A stretch of DNA of 64,000 nt, from the NCBI RefSeq assembly GCF_025370935.1, contig NC_133473.1, positions 8,449,597 to 8,513,596 of the forward strand, written 5' to 3'. Of the stretch, positions 10,872 to 21,021 are shown piece after piece. The position numbers and the translations under genes are program-made. Under the pieces are notes generated by a model that did not search any database, had not been told where the DNA came from, and worked only from the letters and a program-made list of their open reading frames with translations. Each line of letters begins with the position of its first letter. Position 1 is the stretch's first letter. Source of the DNA: Choristoneura fumiferana (taxonomy: Eukaryota; Arthropoda; Insecta; Lepidoptera; Tortricidae).

Positions 10872-11100
10872 TTAGCTGTTGCCCCGCGACTCTGTCTACG
10901 CAAGAATTCGCTTATCGCTTTCCCGCGAGTACTCTGTATTTTTTCGGGATAAAACTGTGAGATAAAAAGTAGCCTATGTTCTTCCTCGGGACTCCAACTA
11001 CCTCCATAATGAATTTCGGCTAAATCAGTTCAGCGGTTTAAAGCATGAAAAGTTAACAGTCAGACAGACAGAGTTCCTTTCACGTTTATAATATTAAATA
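10872..11100 (-). mobile_element. Short Helitron-like element
   Basis: On the minus strand the element ends in GC-rich sequence followed by AACAGCTAA and then T, the CTRR-plus-T end of Helitrons. The other end carries the GACAGACAGAGTT and TTATAATATTA wording of a very common lepidopteran repeat. It is about 230 bp and non-coding. Confidence 0.55.
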
Positions 11101-11606
11101 TAAGTAAGGATTTATAATAATTTGATCTTTTTTTCAGTGGATGTAAAACACATGTTTGTGTTTTTATTTTGGTTGCAAAAAAAAGCCAGTGAAGGAGTAA
11201 CCTGTTTTTTCCAAGGACATGCATTTTTCCATAAAAAAGAGGCATAGAAGTATCACGGAACTCTCAATGGTTAATGGAAGAGAATAGAATAGACCTTAGA
11301 TTTAGCATGGAAATGTAATTTGAACATGATGATATCTTAATACAGAAATGTATTTAGTTGACAATGCAAGTACAGTCGAGAAAAAGTACAGTCAGCAAAA
11401 TTTTTTTCTTAAAAATATATTGGTTGTTTTATTTGTTGTAAGTTTATTTCCTCACAATACTTTTTGTTGACTATACTTGTCTTGCATTGTCATCTAATCT
11501 GTAATCAGTATAAGTACTGCTGTGATAGGCTAACGGTACTTTAAATTTGTATTTCATTTTGGTTTATAACATAATACATACTGCAGCATTACAACGCTGC
11601 ATGCGA
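11101..11606. other. Intergenic, no recognised gene
   Basis: AT-rich sequence up to the assembly gap. Around 11360-11500 there are related TACAGTC and GACTATAC words that may be MITE ends; nothing coding recognised. Confidence 0.4.
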
Positions 11607-11865
11607 NNNNNNNNNNNNNNNNNNNNNNNNNNNNNNNNNNNNNNNNNNNNNNNNNNNNNNNNNNNNNNNNNNNNNNNNNNNNNNNNNNNNNNNNNNNNNN
11701 NNNNNNNNNNNNNNNNNNNNNNNNNNNNNNNNNNNNNNNNNNNNNNNNNNNNNNNNNNNNNNNNNNNNNNNNNNNNNNNNNNNNNNNNNNNNNNNNNNNN
11801 NNNNNNNNNNNNNNNNNNNNNNNNNNNNNNNNNNNNNNNNNNNNNNNNNNNNNNNNNNNNNNNNN
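11607..11865. other. Assembly gap (259 N)
   Basis: A run of 259 undetermined bases. Its odd length suggests an estimated gap rather than a default filler. It interrupts a Helitron-like repeat. Confidence 1.
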
Positions 11866-12020
11866 CATTGGAGCGACGGATCAACGTGATTTGGCATAGA
11901 GATTGTTTATGGGTCACGAGTGATATAGGCCTACTTTTTATCCCGGAAAAATAAACAGTTCCCGAGGGAACAGCGCGGAACAACCGAATTCACGCGGGCG
12001 AAGCCGCGGGCAAAAGCTAG
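11866..12020 (+). mobile_element. 3' end of a Helitron-like element
   Basis: The end reads GCGGGCGAAGCCGCGGGC, a GC-rich hairpin, then AAAAGCTAG followed by T. A hairpin about 10 bases before a terminal CTRR is the defining Helitron 3' structure. The 5' part is lost in the adjacent gap. Confidence 0.7.
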
Positions 12021-13004
12021 TATATATACACACATCCAGTTCAACTGGTAGAACAAACAATACAATCTAGGTCACTGTCACAAGTACAAGTACTAAAAAA
12101 TACAAGTAAATCACCACGGTTTGTTATAACTTATGATCAATGGTACGCATATTTGTAACACATATAACACAACAAGTTAATCAAACCATGGTTGCTTAGG
12201 AAATGAAAAGTTTAATATGATTGACAGCCCTTTTATAGCCTGCTGGAAAAATCTTTACAGCGCGATTCAGCTTTTCCTTGAGACGAGATAGTGACATCTT
12301 TTGATGCAAAAGTAAACTAAAATCCCGGTTTAACACATAGTGACCTATAATATTTGTGTTATATTTCCTTGTATTTCTTAGTAGTACTTCTAATGCCTTT
12401 ATGGGGATGGCACAATATTTAATTTATTAAAAATACGACTTGTTTTTAAATTACCCTTTGCCAGGAATATTATATACATGTTCCAATAAATCAGTCTTTT
12501 GAGACATATGTTTTATGCTAAACGTTTTTATGATAATTTGTGTATTTATGAAATAAAAACAATATAATTATTGCATTTTTATTTATATTACTCTGCAAAT
12601 TAACTAAAACCATTTAAAACACATGCAATAAGACAGCTTTGTCTACATAATTATGTGGTTATGGTTAATAAACAGAGACGCTTCAAAAAAAAGGATTCTT
12701 TTATCTTCAAAACACGCATTTCACATGTAACCTCAAGGTCGCTATGACTTTATATGGAATCACCCCTTTTTAGTAGCCACACAAAGCCACTTCATTCTGT
12801 AAATGATTTAGCAGAAACTCTTCATTCAATATACTTTGAAATAAAGAATATAACCCATTTGTGCATAAATATTTAATGTATAGCATGACTCTTACTGAGA
12901 CCATGTCCTTTTTTATTGTTTTGGTAAAAAAACACGATATCTCTCCCTTCTGTTATGTTCTCCTTTGCTGTGTTTGATGTTGAAGGGCTAGAGGGTTCGT
13001 ATAA
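12021..13004. other. Intergenic, no recognised gene
   Basis: About 1 kb of AT-rich sequence with no open frame of note and no recognised repeat. Confidence 0.4.
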
Positions 13005-13340
13005 TCATGTTGTGATGAGCAACTTGCAGTGGAAGATGAAGCTGACTTGCACCAAGTCGCTTGTAAAGACTAGGATGCATAAATAGCAGAATTCTGAAAA
13101 TCTCGTCTGTATTTCATAGACCAACGTACAAAGCATTAGAGAACATTTCCTGTAATGCTCCATTTCAACTCGAACACTGTCGGAGTCGTCTGAATCCATT
13201 GTAGGGATACTGTGATTCGAAATTGACTCGAAGGCAGTCCAAATATCAAGCCAAGTGTCGTCGAGACTGCAAGATAGCGTTGTCGAAGAAGCAGAGCCAA
13301 AATAGTCGTCGAAACTATCCAATCGTGGTCCAATTATCAT
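13005..13340 (-). CDS. ORF in the right arm of the 0.47-kb inverted repeat, unknown
   Basis: A 111-codon frame starting MIIGPRLDSFDDYF, then GSASSTTLSCSLDDTW and an acidic, serine-rich stretch (TMDSDDSDSV). The first half lies in the inverted repeat and matches the 49-codon frame at 10334; the second half is unique. No known domain was recognised and there is no signal peptide. Possibly one exon of a host gene or a piece of an unclassified transposon. Confidence 0.3.
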   Translation of the reverse strand: MIIGPRLDSFDDYFGSASSTTLSCSLDDTWLDIWTAFESISNHSIPTMDSDDSDSVRVEMEHYRKCSLMLCTLVYEIQTRFSEFCYLCILVFTSDLVQVSFIFHCKLLITT

Positions 13341-13714
13341 GCAAAGGTCGTGGAGAAATGCGGCAAATTTTTAAAGTACTGAGTTTGTGCGAGAGGTCTT
13401 TAAAAATTATCCAAAAAACACTGATCGCACTAAATCGCAAAGTAAATAAAACGGTTTAGGTTAGATTCTACTTGACAGTGACAGCAGTGACAGTTGACTT
13501 CGATTTTTTTTTTGTACTGTTTCTACTAAGTACTAAGCCCTCAACGGTTCTGCAATTTCAATCTCACAAACGTCATATCGACCACTTAAAAAAATATTTC
13601 TAATTAATAAGAGGAAATAAAAATAAAAGAGCTGCAGTTCCTCGATTATTAAGACGTCGACTATCGAAAAAAAAATATAATTAGCGCCTCTCAAAAAACT
13701 TACTTAGCCAATTG
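13237..13714 (-). repeat. Right arm of the 0.47-kb inverted repeat
   Basis: Reverse complement of 9974-10437, with several indels. The two arms carry the MIIGPRL frames pointing toward each other. Confidence 0.8.
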
Positions 13715-14100
13715 TAGATCCAAATTTGTCTAGAAACGTATGGCCGAAGGGCAGAGTTGAGCGCGTGTATCCGGGTGCGGAAGGAGTCGTAAGAGTCGTT
13801 GATGTTGGAACCAGGAACGGTTTAATGCGTCGTCCTACCAAGCGTCTTATAATCTTACCTATAGAATAGTGTGATTTCGTAGCCCTTAGAGATTGTAGCG
13901 CTGTGTAGTCACGCGCAATGCGCAACATTATTTGTATGGCGTTGCTACAGTACTGCACTAACTAAACTATGGAGGTGAAGGCAAGACGGGGCAAACTTTT
14001 CGAGGCATGATGGGGCTTACCCCATTACCTCATCTTGCCTCTTCAAAAGGTTTTTGGTAAAATGTTTGTCGTGGTTTTGCATTCATTTGTTGTTTTTCAG
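13715..14100. other. Intergenic, no recognised gene
   Basis: Contains a short run of CATGATGGGGC/CCCCATTACC-type near-palindromic sequence (13995-14040). No gene recognised. Confidence 0.35.
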
Positions 14101-14123
14101 GTAACAGTGGTACCTATAGTACA

Positions 14124-14264
14124 ATGGTACGAAAATATAAAAAAAAAGATGAAGAGGGGAGAGGGTGTAAAGAAGCTATGAAAAAAGCCGTAGAAGATGT
14201 ATTGGCAAAAAAGGCAGGATTTCGCAAAGCAGCTTCAAATTATGGTGTTCCGCAAACCACTTGA
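14124..14264 (+). pseudogene. psq-type helix-turn-helix fragment (pogo/Tigger-like)
   Basis: After an acceptor-like TTTTTCAG at 14093-14100, a 46-codon frame starts MVRKYKKKDEEGRG and continues KEAMKKAVEDVLAKKAGF, RKAASNYGVPQTT, then TGA. This is the N-terminal psq helix-turn-helix found in pogo/Tigger transposases and in host genes derived from them. The frame ends at the position where these domains normally read TTL. Only the DNA-binding start is present, so it is a transposase relic or one exon of a domesticated gene. Confidence 0.6.
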
Positions 14265-14299
14265 ATATCAATGTTACTAAAAAATATTTATTTTCGCAG

Positions 14300-14427
14300 G
14301 CGCTTCCAAATCACCGCCAGCCCCCGGGCCGCCGCCGGACGAGCCTCGAGAGGACAGCCACGAGAGGCTTGAACGTACGCTAATTAAGGTCGAGAAGAAA
14401 ATTACCCGGAGGCTGGAAACCGCCAGA
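14300..14427 (+). other. Exon-like segment with splice sites, coiled-coil coding
   Basis: The acceptor TTTTCGCAG precedes and the donor GTGAGT follows. The 128-base segment encodes a Pro-rich start and then a charged helix (HERLERTLIKVEKK, ITRRLETAR). The acceptor region is nearly the same as that at 26,984, which opens another exon-like segment of the same phase (two bases, then whole codons). No gene identity recognised. Confidence 0.45.
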
Positions 14428-14941
14428 GTGAGTTATATACCTAGATCATAAACTTAATACGAGGGTCAAACTGAAGCGAACACAGTTCTAGCTAGATCAT
14501 TTACGTCTACTCATTAACTCTTTCAATAAAATTGGACTAGATTTAAATTTTGCTAAGTGTGAACTTTTCATTACAAAATCCCCATTCTTTACCTGAACTA
14601 CTGACCTTATCTCTAAATTTAACTGTTTGGCACCGAACATCAAAATTATTGATAAGAGCTCCCTTCGTCTCCTTGGTGCTCCGATCTATCCAGAATCTAT
14701 ACCGTCACTCATTGATGAACATTTTAACACCCATAAAGAACATTCGGAGCGGCTTACCAAAATTAATGCACATGTAGCCATATTCATTTTAAGATTTTGT
14801 CTCTTCGTACCAAAATACGGTATAATCAATTTTATACGGTCTTTTATACATTACTACTTTCGAGCAAAATTGTTTATTTGTGTTTTGAAATGAATAGTAG
14901 GTAGATTGTACAAAAAGATCATAAAACGAACCATTTTACCC

Positions 14942-15032
14942 GAGCCGAGCCTCTCGAGGCTGGCATCGAGAACTCGTCAAAGCAATGCGGAAGGGGAGGA
15001 AAAAATTAAATAGAAGGCTGGAAGATGCCAGG
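14942..15032 (+). other. Second exon-like segment of the same family
   Basis: Resembles the end of the 14300 segment (RRLEDAR-like coding, then AGGGTGAGTTATC as donor) but has no clear acceptor. Its left flank resembles 41,460-41,560, so a repeat is involved. Probably a decayed copy. Confidence 0.35.
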
Positions 15033-15358
15033 GTGAGTTATCTCCCAACCGACAGTCAGTACCATTGACAGTTGAGAAATTTCATTTATAATATGATAAT
15101 GAGAGAGGGTAAGAAGCGATGTTTTATTATTAAAGATTCTCTAATTATAATAAAGAAATATGGAATAAGGGCTTTAAATGTTGTTTCTTACGTTTTTACA
15201 GGTGAGATCTTTTGTTTACTGTTAGTAAAATTCGTTGAATGTTTGTACCTACCCATTATGCTTAAATAAAATCTTACGTTTTTACAGAGAAACGCAATTA
15301 AGTCTTTGTTGATTATATCCTGGCTTTTGAAGCACAGAAGAATATAATCATCCACATA
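15033..15358. other. Non-coding; would be FKBP46 intron 1 on the minus strand
   Basis: On the minus strand this follows the GTATGT donor of the left FKBP46 exon. Two copies of CTTACGTTTTTACAG occur (near 15200 and 15285). No FKBP46 exon 2 was found here or further left in the window. Confidence 0.4.
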
Positions 15359-15359
15359 C

Positions 15360-15494
15360 ATCCACAACAACCATGACCTGGCATGGATCGTTGTCCCCAG
15401 TTGAGAGGTCCATAGCTGCCTGCGAGATGTGAAACGGTTTTTCCACCACTTGGGTATACCGCTTGTTGGGCTCCATAATCAATCCCCAAAACAT
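15360..15494 (-). CDS. FKBP46: FKBP46 exon 1 (nucleoplasmin-like N-terminus), left arm
   Basis: 45 codons from MFWGLIMEPNKRYTQ through EKPFHISQAAMD to VMVVVD, which is the N-terminus of the lepidopteran 46-kDa FK506-binding nuclear protein. In that family this is the nucleoplasmin-like domain, followed by acidic/basic linkers and a C-terminal FKBP peptidyl-prolyl isomerase domain. The exon ends after GAT with a consensus donor GTATGT, so it could be a working first exon. Exon 2 is not visible in the window. Its upstream region (about 110 bases) runs straight into the last RNF216-like copy. A right-arm copy exists at 24487. Confidence 0.85.
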
Positions 15495-15606
15495 GGTGGA
15501 TAATTATTCAATGGTAACGGCTAACTAAAAACTAATACACTCTGAGAACAGCAGGCATTTCTAGCGAGACACCGTACTGCGATCAGAGTCGTACTATTAT
15601 TCAGAA

Positions 15607-16278
15607 TTATATTGGAAGGTGTTCAATGACTTGAATGCAGCCAACCAAGTACGGACAGAAGACTAAACCCTCCAGGCCAGCTGCTAGAACCTCAGCCGCC
15701 TGTCGCTTCTGCAACAAAATACTAAATTTTGCCGACGGAAGAACTTTTTGCAGTGTTGACATACTAAATTCACTTCCGCAGTTGAGAAAACAAGGCACTT
15801 GGGTCTCGCCGTCACCCAGCTTTGTGTCAGTACCTTTTACCACACAAGAGTTACAAAAAACATGTGCATTTTCGCAGGTCGAGCACTTCGAAGGTATGCA
15901 CTCTTCGTCGTAGCAGCACTCGCAGGTCCAAAAGCCTCCGGAAGCTTTGAGCGCATTAAACTCATCCTCCTCCTTCCATTTTACTTCCGCCATGTGGATA
16001 CGGATGACCTTCCGGTGCCGCACGAACGCCATCTCCTGAAGCAGCAGGATATTTTCTGTGGGAATCTCTCTTGAACGACGCGGTCTTTCAATAAAATCTT
16101 TAGTGAATTTCAGTTCCCGGGCAGCTCTGCTCATGTTGTATTTATTGCTCCGGTAAATTCTGTTAATAGTATTAACCCTCACGTGACTGAATGCATTCTT
16201 TAAGAACTCGGCAGCGATTAAATTGTACTGGCACTTCCTGGTTTCGTCCTCGAAGTGCGTGAAAGGATCTGGGAACAA
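15607..16278 (-). pseudogene. RNF216-like partial copy, left arm unit 1 (outermost)
   Basis: 223 codons without lesions, from LFPDPFTHFEDETRK to the RING1 zinc ligands (CECCYDEEC, CSTCENAHVFCNSC, CFLNC) and on to LEGLVFCP, then a short unrelated tail with a stop. It lacks the N-terminal third, IBR and RING2, so it cannot act as an RBR ligase. It is one 731-bp tandem unit. Confidence 0.85.
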
Positions 16279-16337
16279 AGTAAGAAACTGCTCGATGTCG
16301 AACCGTACTGCGATCAGAGTCGTACTATTATTCAGAA

Positions 16338-17009
16338 TTATATTGGAAGGTGTTCAATGACTTGAATGCAGCCAACCAAGTACGGACAGAAGACTAAACC
16401 CTCCAGGCCAGCTGCTAGAACCTCAGCCGCCTGTCGCTTCTGCAACAAAATACTAAATTTTACCGACGGAAGAACTTTTTGCAGTGTTGACATACTAATT
16501 CTCTTCCGCAAGTTGAGAAAACAAGGCACTTGGGTCTCGCCGTCACCCAGCTCTGTGTCAGTACCTTTAACCTTACAAGAGTTACAAAAAACATGTGCGT
16601 TTTCGCAGGTCGAACACTTCGAAGGTATGCACTCTTCGTCGTAGCAGCACTCGCAGGTCCAAAAGCCTCCGGAAGCTTTGAGCGCATTAAACTCATCCTC
16701 CTCCTTCCATTTTACTTCCGCCATGTGGATACCGATGACCTTCCGGTGCCGCACGAACGCCATCTCCTGAAGCAGCAGGATATTTTTTGTGGGAATCTCT
16801 CTTGAACGACGCGGTCTTTCAATAAAGTCTTTCGTGAATTTCAGTTCCCGGGCAGCTCTGCTCATGTTGTATTTATTGCTCCGGTAAATTATGTTAATAG
16901 TATTAACCCTCACGTGACTGAATGCATTCTTTAAGAACTCGGCAGCGATTAAATTGTACTGGCACTTCCTGGTTTCGTCCTCGAAGTGCGTGAAAGGATC
17001 TGGGAACAA
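16338..17009 (-). pseudogene. RNF216-like partial copy, left arm unit 2
   Basis: Same extent as unit 1. Two compensating single-base indels near 16,495-16,515 change the segment that should read LNCGRE to LNLRKRI, removing a RING1 cysteine. It also has K for E in IPTKNILL and G for R in VIGIHMAEV. Confidence 0.85.
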
Positions 17010-17068
17010 AGTAAGAAACTGCTCGATGTCGAACCGTACTGCGATCAGAGTCGTACTATTATTCAGAA

Positions 17069-17692
17069 TTATATTGGAAGGTGTTCAATGACTTGAATGC
17101 AGCCAACCAAGTACGGACAGAAGACTAAACCCTCCAGGCCAGCTGCTAGAACCTCAGCCGCCTGTCGCTTCTGCAACAAAATACTAAATTTTACCGACGG
17201 AAGAACTTTTTGCAGTGTTGACATACTAAATTCACTTCCGCAATTGAGTAAACAAGGCACAGAGTTACAAAAAACATGTGCATTTTCGCAGGTCGAACAC
17301 TTCGAAGGTATGCACTCTTCGTCGTAGCAGCACTCGCAGGTCCAAAAGCCTCCGGAAGCTTTGAGCGCATTAAACTCATCCTCCTCCTTCCATTTTACTT
17401 CCGCCATGTGGATACGGATGACCTTCCGGTGCCGCACGAACGCCATCTCCTGAAGCAGCAGGATATTTTCTGTGGGAATCTCTCTTGAACGACGCGGTCT
17501 TTCAATAAAATCTGTCGTGAATCTCAGTTCCCGGGCAGCTCTGCTCATGTTGTATTTATTGCTCCGGTAAATTCTGTTAATAGTATTAACCCTCACGTGA
17601 CTGAATGCATTCTTTAAGAACTCGGCAGCGATTAAATTGTACTGGCACTTCCTGGTTTCGTCCTCGAAGTGCGTGAAAGGATCTGGGAACAA
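17069..17692 (-). pseudogene. RNF216-like partial copy, left arm unit 3
   Basis: 207 codons. A 48-base in-frame deletion removes the segment between VFCNS and VPCLLNC, including one RING1 cysteine. Otherwise as unit 1, with the ELRFTTDF variant also seen in the right-arm unit at 22974. Confidence 0.85.
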
Positions 17693-17751
17693 AGTAAGAA
17701 ACTGCTCGATGTCGAACCGTACTGCGATCAGAGTCGTACTATTATTCAGAA

Positions 17752-18912
17752 TTATATTGGAAGGTGTTCAATGACTTGAATGCAGCCAACCAAGTACGGA
17801 CAGAAGACTAAACCCTCCAGGCCAGCTGCTAGAACCTCAGCCGCCTGTCGCTTCTGCAACAAAATACTAAATTTTGCCGACGGAAGAACTTTTTGCAGTG
17901 TTGACATACTACATTCTCTTCCGCAGTTGAGAAAACAAGGCACTTGGGTCTCGCCGTCACCCAGCTCTGTGTCAGTACCTTTAACCTTACAAGAGTTACA
18001 AAAAACATGTGCGTTTTCGCAGGTCGAACACTTCGAAGGTATGCACTCTTCGTCGTAGCAGCACTCGCAGGTCCAAAAGCCTCCGGAAGCTTTGAGCGCA
18101 TTAAACTCATCCTCCTCCTTCCATTTTACTTTCGCCATGTGGATACGGATGACCTTCCGGTGCCGCACGAACGCCATCTCCTGAAGCAGCAGGATATTTT
18201 CTGTGGGAATCTCTCTTGAACGACGCGGTCTTTCAATAAAGTCTTTCGTGAATTTCAGTTCCCGGGCAGCTCTGCTCATGTTGTATTTATTGCTCCGGTA
18301 AATTATGTTAATAGTATTAACCCTCACGTGACTGAATGCATTCTTTAAGAACTCGGCAGCGATTAAATTGTACTGGCACTTCCTGGTTTCGTCCTCGAAG
18401 TGCGTGAAAGGATCTGGGAACAAATTAAGAAACTGCTCGATGTCGAAATTGTTGGTGTAACGCTGCTGCTCCTCGGTAACCTTTATCTTCGCTAAATACT
18501 GGTCGCGCGTTGGGTAGTCGTTGCTCTGCAACTTATTCTCGACAAAATTCTTAACATCGTCCTCTGCTTCAAACTTCTCCGCGGCGCTTCTGAGGTAAAG
18601 CGGTTCCGCGTTTGGAAAAATCCCACTCAGATATTCATAAGTGTCATCGATATTCAACGTCATACTGTCGTCTACCACAACCTCCGCCATTACATGGTCC
18701 GGGTTCACGTCGAACACCCAGAATGGCTCGTTCTGGAGGATTCTCTCGACGACACTGCTGAACTGGACATCGACACTCGGGCCCGGCGCCCATTCCGCCG
18801 GACAGAAGCTCTTTAAGTACTCACGGCTGATATCCGGGAACATAGCTCGCAGCCTCTCGAACATTTCTTCGCAGAATTGGTTTCCTGAAGTACTCTGAGC
18901 ACTTGACGTCAC
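17752..18912 (-). pseudogene. RNF216: RNF216/TRIAD3-like RBR E3 ligase, long N-terminal fragment, left arm (open frame)
   Basis: Open for 386 codons, but the first codon of that frame is GTG; the first ATG is at 18864 (370 codons). It has three CUE-like hydrophobic-FP motifs (RAMFPDI about residue 24, SGIFPNA about 98, NLFPDPF about 164), a charged middle and RING1 (first Cys about 282; CECC, CSTC, HVFC, NSC, CFLNC, KVLP), stopping at LVFCP, the start of the IBR. Full RNF216 would continue with IBR and RING2, where the catalytic cysteine sits; both are absent. The sequence after FCP starts GTACTT and may be former intron. There is an in-frame TGA just upstream and no upstream ATG, so the natural start is missing. 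If expressed it might act as a RING1 fragment. Confidence 0.82.
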
Positions 18913-18954
18913 AGAACTTTGTTTTCAAACTGCATTTTGTTTGTGCACAACTTG

Positions 18955-19236
18955 CAAAATATTATTATTATTATCAGCATTAAGCAGCTGCAAGCATAAT
19001 AGGTGCCTGTATCTAGCTGTTCCTTGGTCAAGTATTCTTTGTATTGTTAATGTGTTGGTCTAGCCGGTTCTTAAATTGGTTCACACTCAGTGCAGAGACT
19101 ACATGTTCTGGTAGTTTTTCTTTTTTCTGGTATATTGTGACACATTCTATGACTAGTGACCGAACATAGAGTACATTCACAATATTTCACAGACTAGACT
19201 AGAATACCTACAGAGGGCTATTACGAAACTCCTAAA
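18955..19236 (-). mobile_element. LINE ORF2 tail and 3' UTR, left arm
   Basis: Reverse complement of 20700-20987. The minus strand encodes LPEHVVSALSVNQFKNR and LDQHINNTKNT, then stop: the usual last residues of CR1/jockey-like LINE ORF2. It ends in TAATAATAATAATATTTTGC about 35 bases before the RNF216-like frame. Confidence 0.65.
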
Positions 19237-20696
19237 AACCAATTATTTTGTTTTTAAATAGAGTATTACAGTCTCAACACTCTCAAAAGTCGCAAAAGTC
19301 ACAAATTCATTAATACTTATTTAATTAATATTATTATTTAAAGTAAATTAAATCAGAATCTACTTTTTATAAAGATTACGAACGATGCCTATGAGAAAAC
19401 CGCGTGTCATTCCGTGGCGTGTCTTATATCTGCACCTGGCCATAGTAAATGTGTGTAATTGATTGTACTAACACGCGTCAGGTAGCGTAGCATGGCGTCG
19501 CGTTTTAGTAGTGTGCATCTACCTTATCACATTTTTTTATTATTGCTTAGTCGAGTTATTTTAGTTATAGCGGACCACGTGATGTTTTTGGAGTAAATAT
19601 AATAATGAATAAGTTATTTTAAAGCAATGTAATTGTTTTTTTTAGGGATAAAGAAATATTAAATTCGCAGGAATAAAATAATATACCTATGTTACACTTA
19701 GATCTCGTCTCATTTAGACAATAACAAACGTGTATCATCTCATCTAGGGCTCGGAATTTTGCGTGCGACTATTGACAGGTTGTAGGGAGAGAGCATCGGT
19801 TTTTATCGATGTTATCGACAAATCTTTATTTTTTTAAGTAACTAAATAAAACCTCAAACTTTGCGATGATACATACTTAATTCAGCGGTCAAAAATAAAA
19901 AAAGTTCAAAATATTAGAAAGTTTAATCCGTTCAAATTCCTTTATTGGAATCACTATAATTACGAATACCTTTATATTTTATTGCTTGAGAAATGCTCCC
20001 TCTGAGACTTCTTAACGTTAGGTAGCTTGTTAGCCTACCCTTTGATAAAATAAAAGAGAAAATATTATTTTGTATTCCTTCAGTTCTTACCATAGCCAAT
20101 ATAAAGTATTTTATAATAATAATATTTCAAGCAAAAATATATTTACATTTATGTATTAAAGTTACAACATAAATTAAAAAAAACTACCAATTTGTCGATA
20201 ACATCGATAAAAAGCGGTGCTCTCGCCCTACAATCTGTCACTAGCCGCACGCAAAATTCCGGGCCCTCGGAGTATCTCGAAATTTGTATAAAAATACTTT
20301 ACTTACGACCGCACCTTTAAAATTAAACTGAAACAATTCGAAATATTAACAGTTCCAAAATAAACTTTACATAAAACACAATCTGGTTGAATTTTGAAAT
20401 GAGAAAAGTTCGAATTATTTCAGTTTAATTTTGTTTGTTTGTTTGTTTGTTTGTTTATACTCTTTATTGTACAAAAAGGAAAAACAAAAAGGAATTTTAA
20501 AGGTACGACGTGTTTGTTCAATTTAATTTGAAATAATCTTAGGTACCTACTCGTAATTAAGATTGTCGCAACTAAAAAGGTTTTGGAAGTGGGAAAATCA
20601 TTCATTTTACTTTAATAATACGAATATTGAAAAAATACCGATATTACAAAAAAAAACGTCCGATATTAGATGCTCTAGGCACGACACGAACTTCGA
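19237..20696. other. Central spacer of the giant inverted repeat
   Basis: 1.46 kb, AT-rich, no protein-coding gene recognised. It holds a 522-bp element with long terminal inverted repeats (19746-20267) and, at 20437-20480, a TTTG repeat plus CTCTTTATTGTACAAAAAGG, the 3' end of a common lepidopteran LINE in reverse. In a read-through transcript this would be the loop of the hairpin. Confidence 0.7.
19746..20267. mobile_element. MITE-like element with about 88-bp terminal inverted repeats
   Basis: The left end AGGGCTCGGAATTTTGCG pairs with the right end CGCAAAATTCCGGGCCCT, and pairing continues through TATCGATGTTATCGAC to about 88 bases. The inside is AT-rich without coding. No exact target-site duplication was found. 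The superfamily is uncertain. Confidence 0.65.
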
Positions 20697-20699
20697 GTT

Positions 20700-20987
20700 T
20701 TGGAGTTTCGTAGTAGCCCTCTGTAGGTATTCTAGTCTAGTCTGTGAAATATTGTGAATGTACTCTATGTTCGGTCACTAGTCATAGAATGTGTCACAAT
20801 ATACCAGAAAAAAGAAAAACTACCAGAACATGTAGTCTCTGCACTGAGTGTGAACCAATTTAAGAACCGGCTAGACCAACACATTAACAATACAAAGAAT
20901 ACTTGACCAAGGAACAGCTAGATACAGGCACCTATTATGCTTGCAGCTGCTTAATGCTGATAATAATAATAATATTTTGCAAGTTGT
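20700..20987 (+). mobile_element. LINE ORF2 tail and 3' UTR, right arm
   Basis: Plus-strand copy of the fragment at 18955: LPEHVVSALSVNQF, KNRLDQHINN, stop at about 20902, then 3' UTR ending in a TAA-repeat tail. The tail lies directly before the RNF216-like sequence. Confidence 0.65.
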
Positions 20988-21021
20988 GCAACAACAAAAT
21001 GCAGTTTGAAAACAAAGTTCT

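Larger units (their letters stand above)
15359..19236 (-). repeat. Left arm of the 9.3-kb giant inverted repeat
   Basis: About 3.88 kb that is the reverse complement of 20697-24622. From the centre outward it holds a LINE tail, one long RNF216-like fragment, three 731-bp partial copies and the FKBP46 5' UTR with exon 1. Differences from the right arm include a 48-base deletion in the third copy and several single-base changes. Both arms are continuous sequence without N. Confidence 0.95.

Noticed and set aside
11547..11983. Open frames across the N gap
   Set aside because: They consist mostly of undetermined bases and carry no information.
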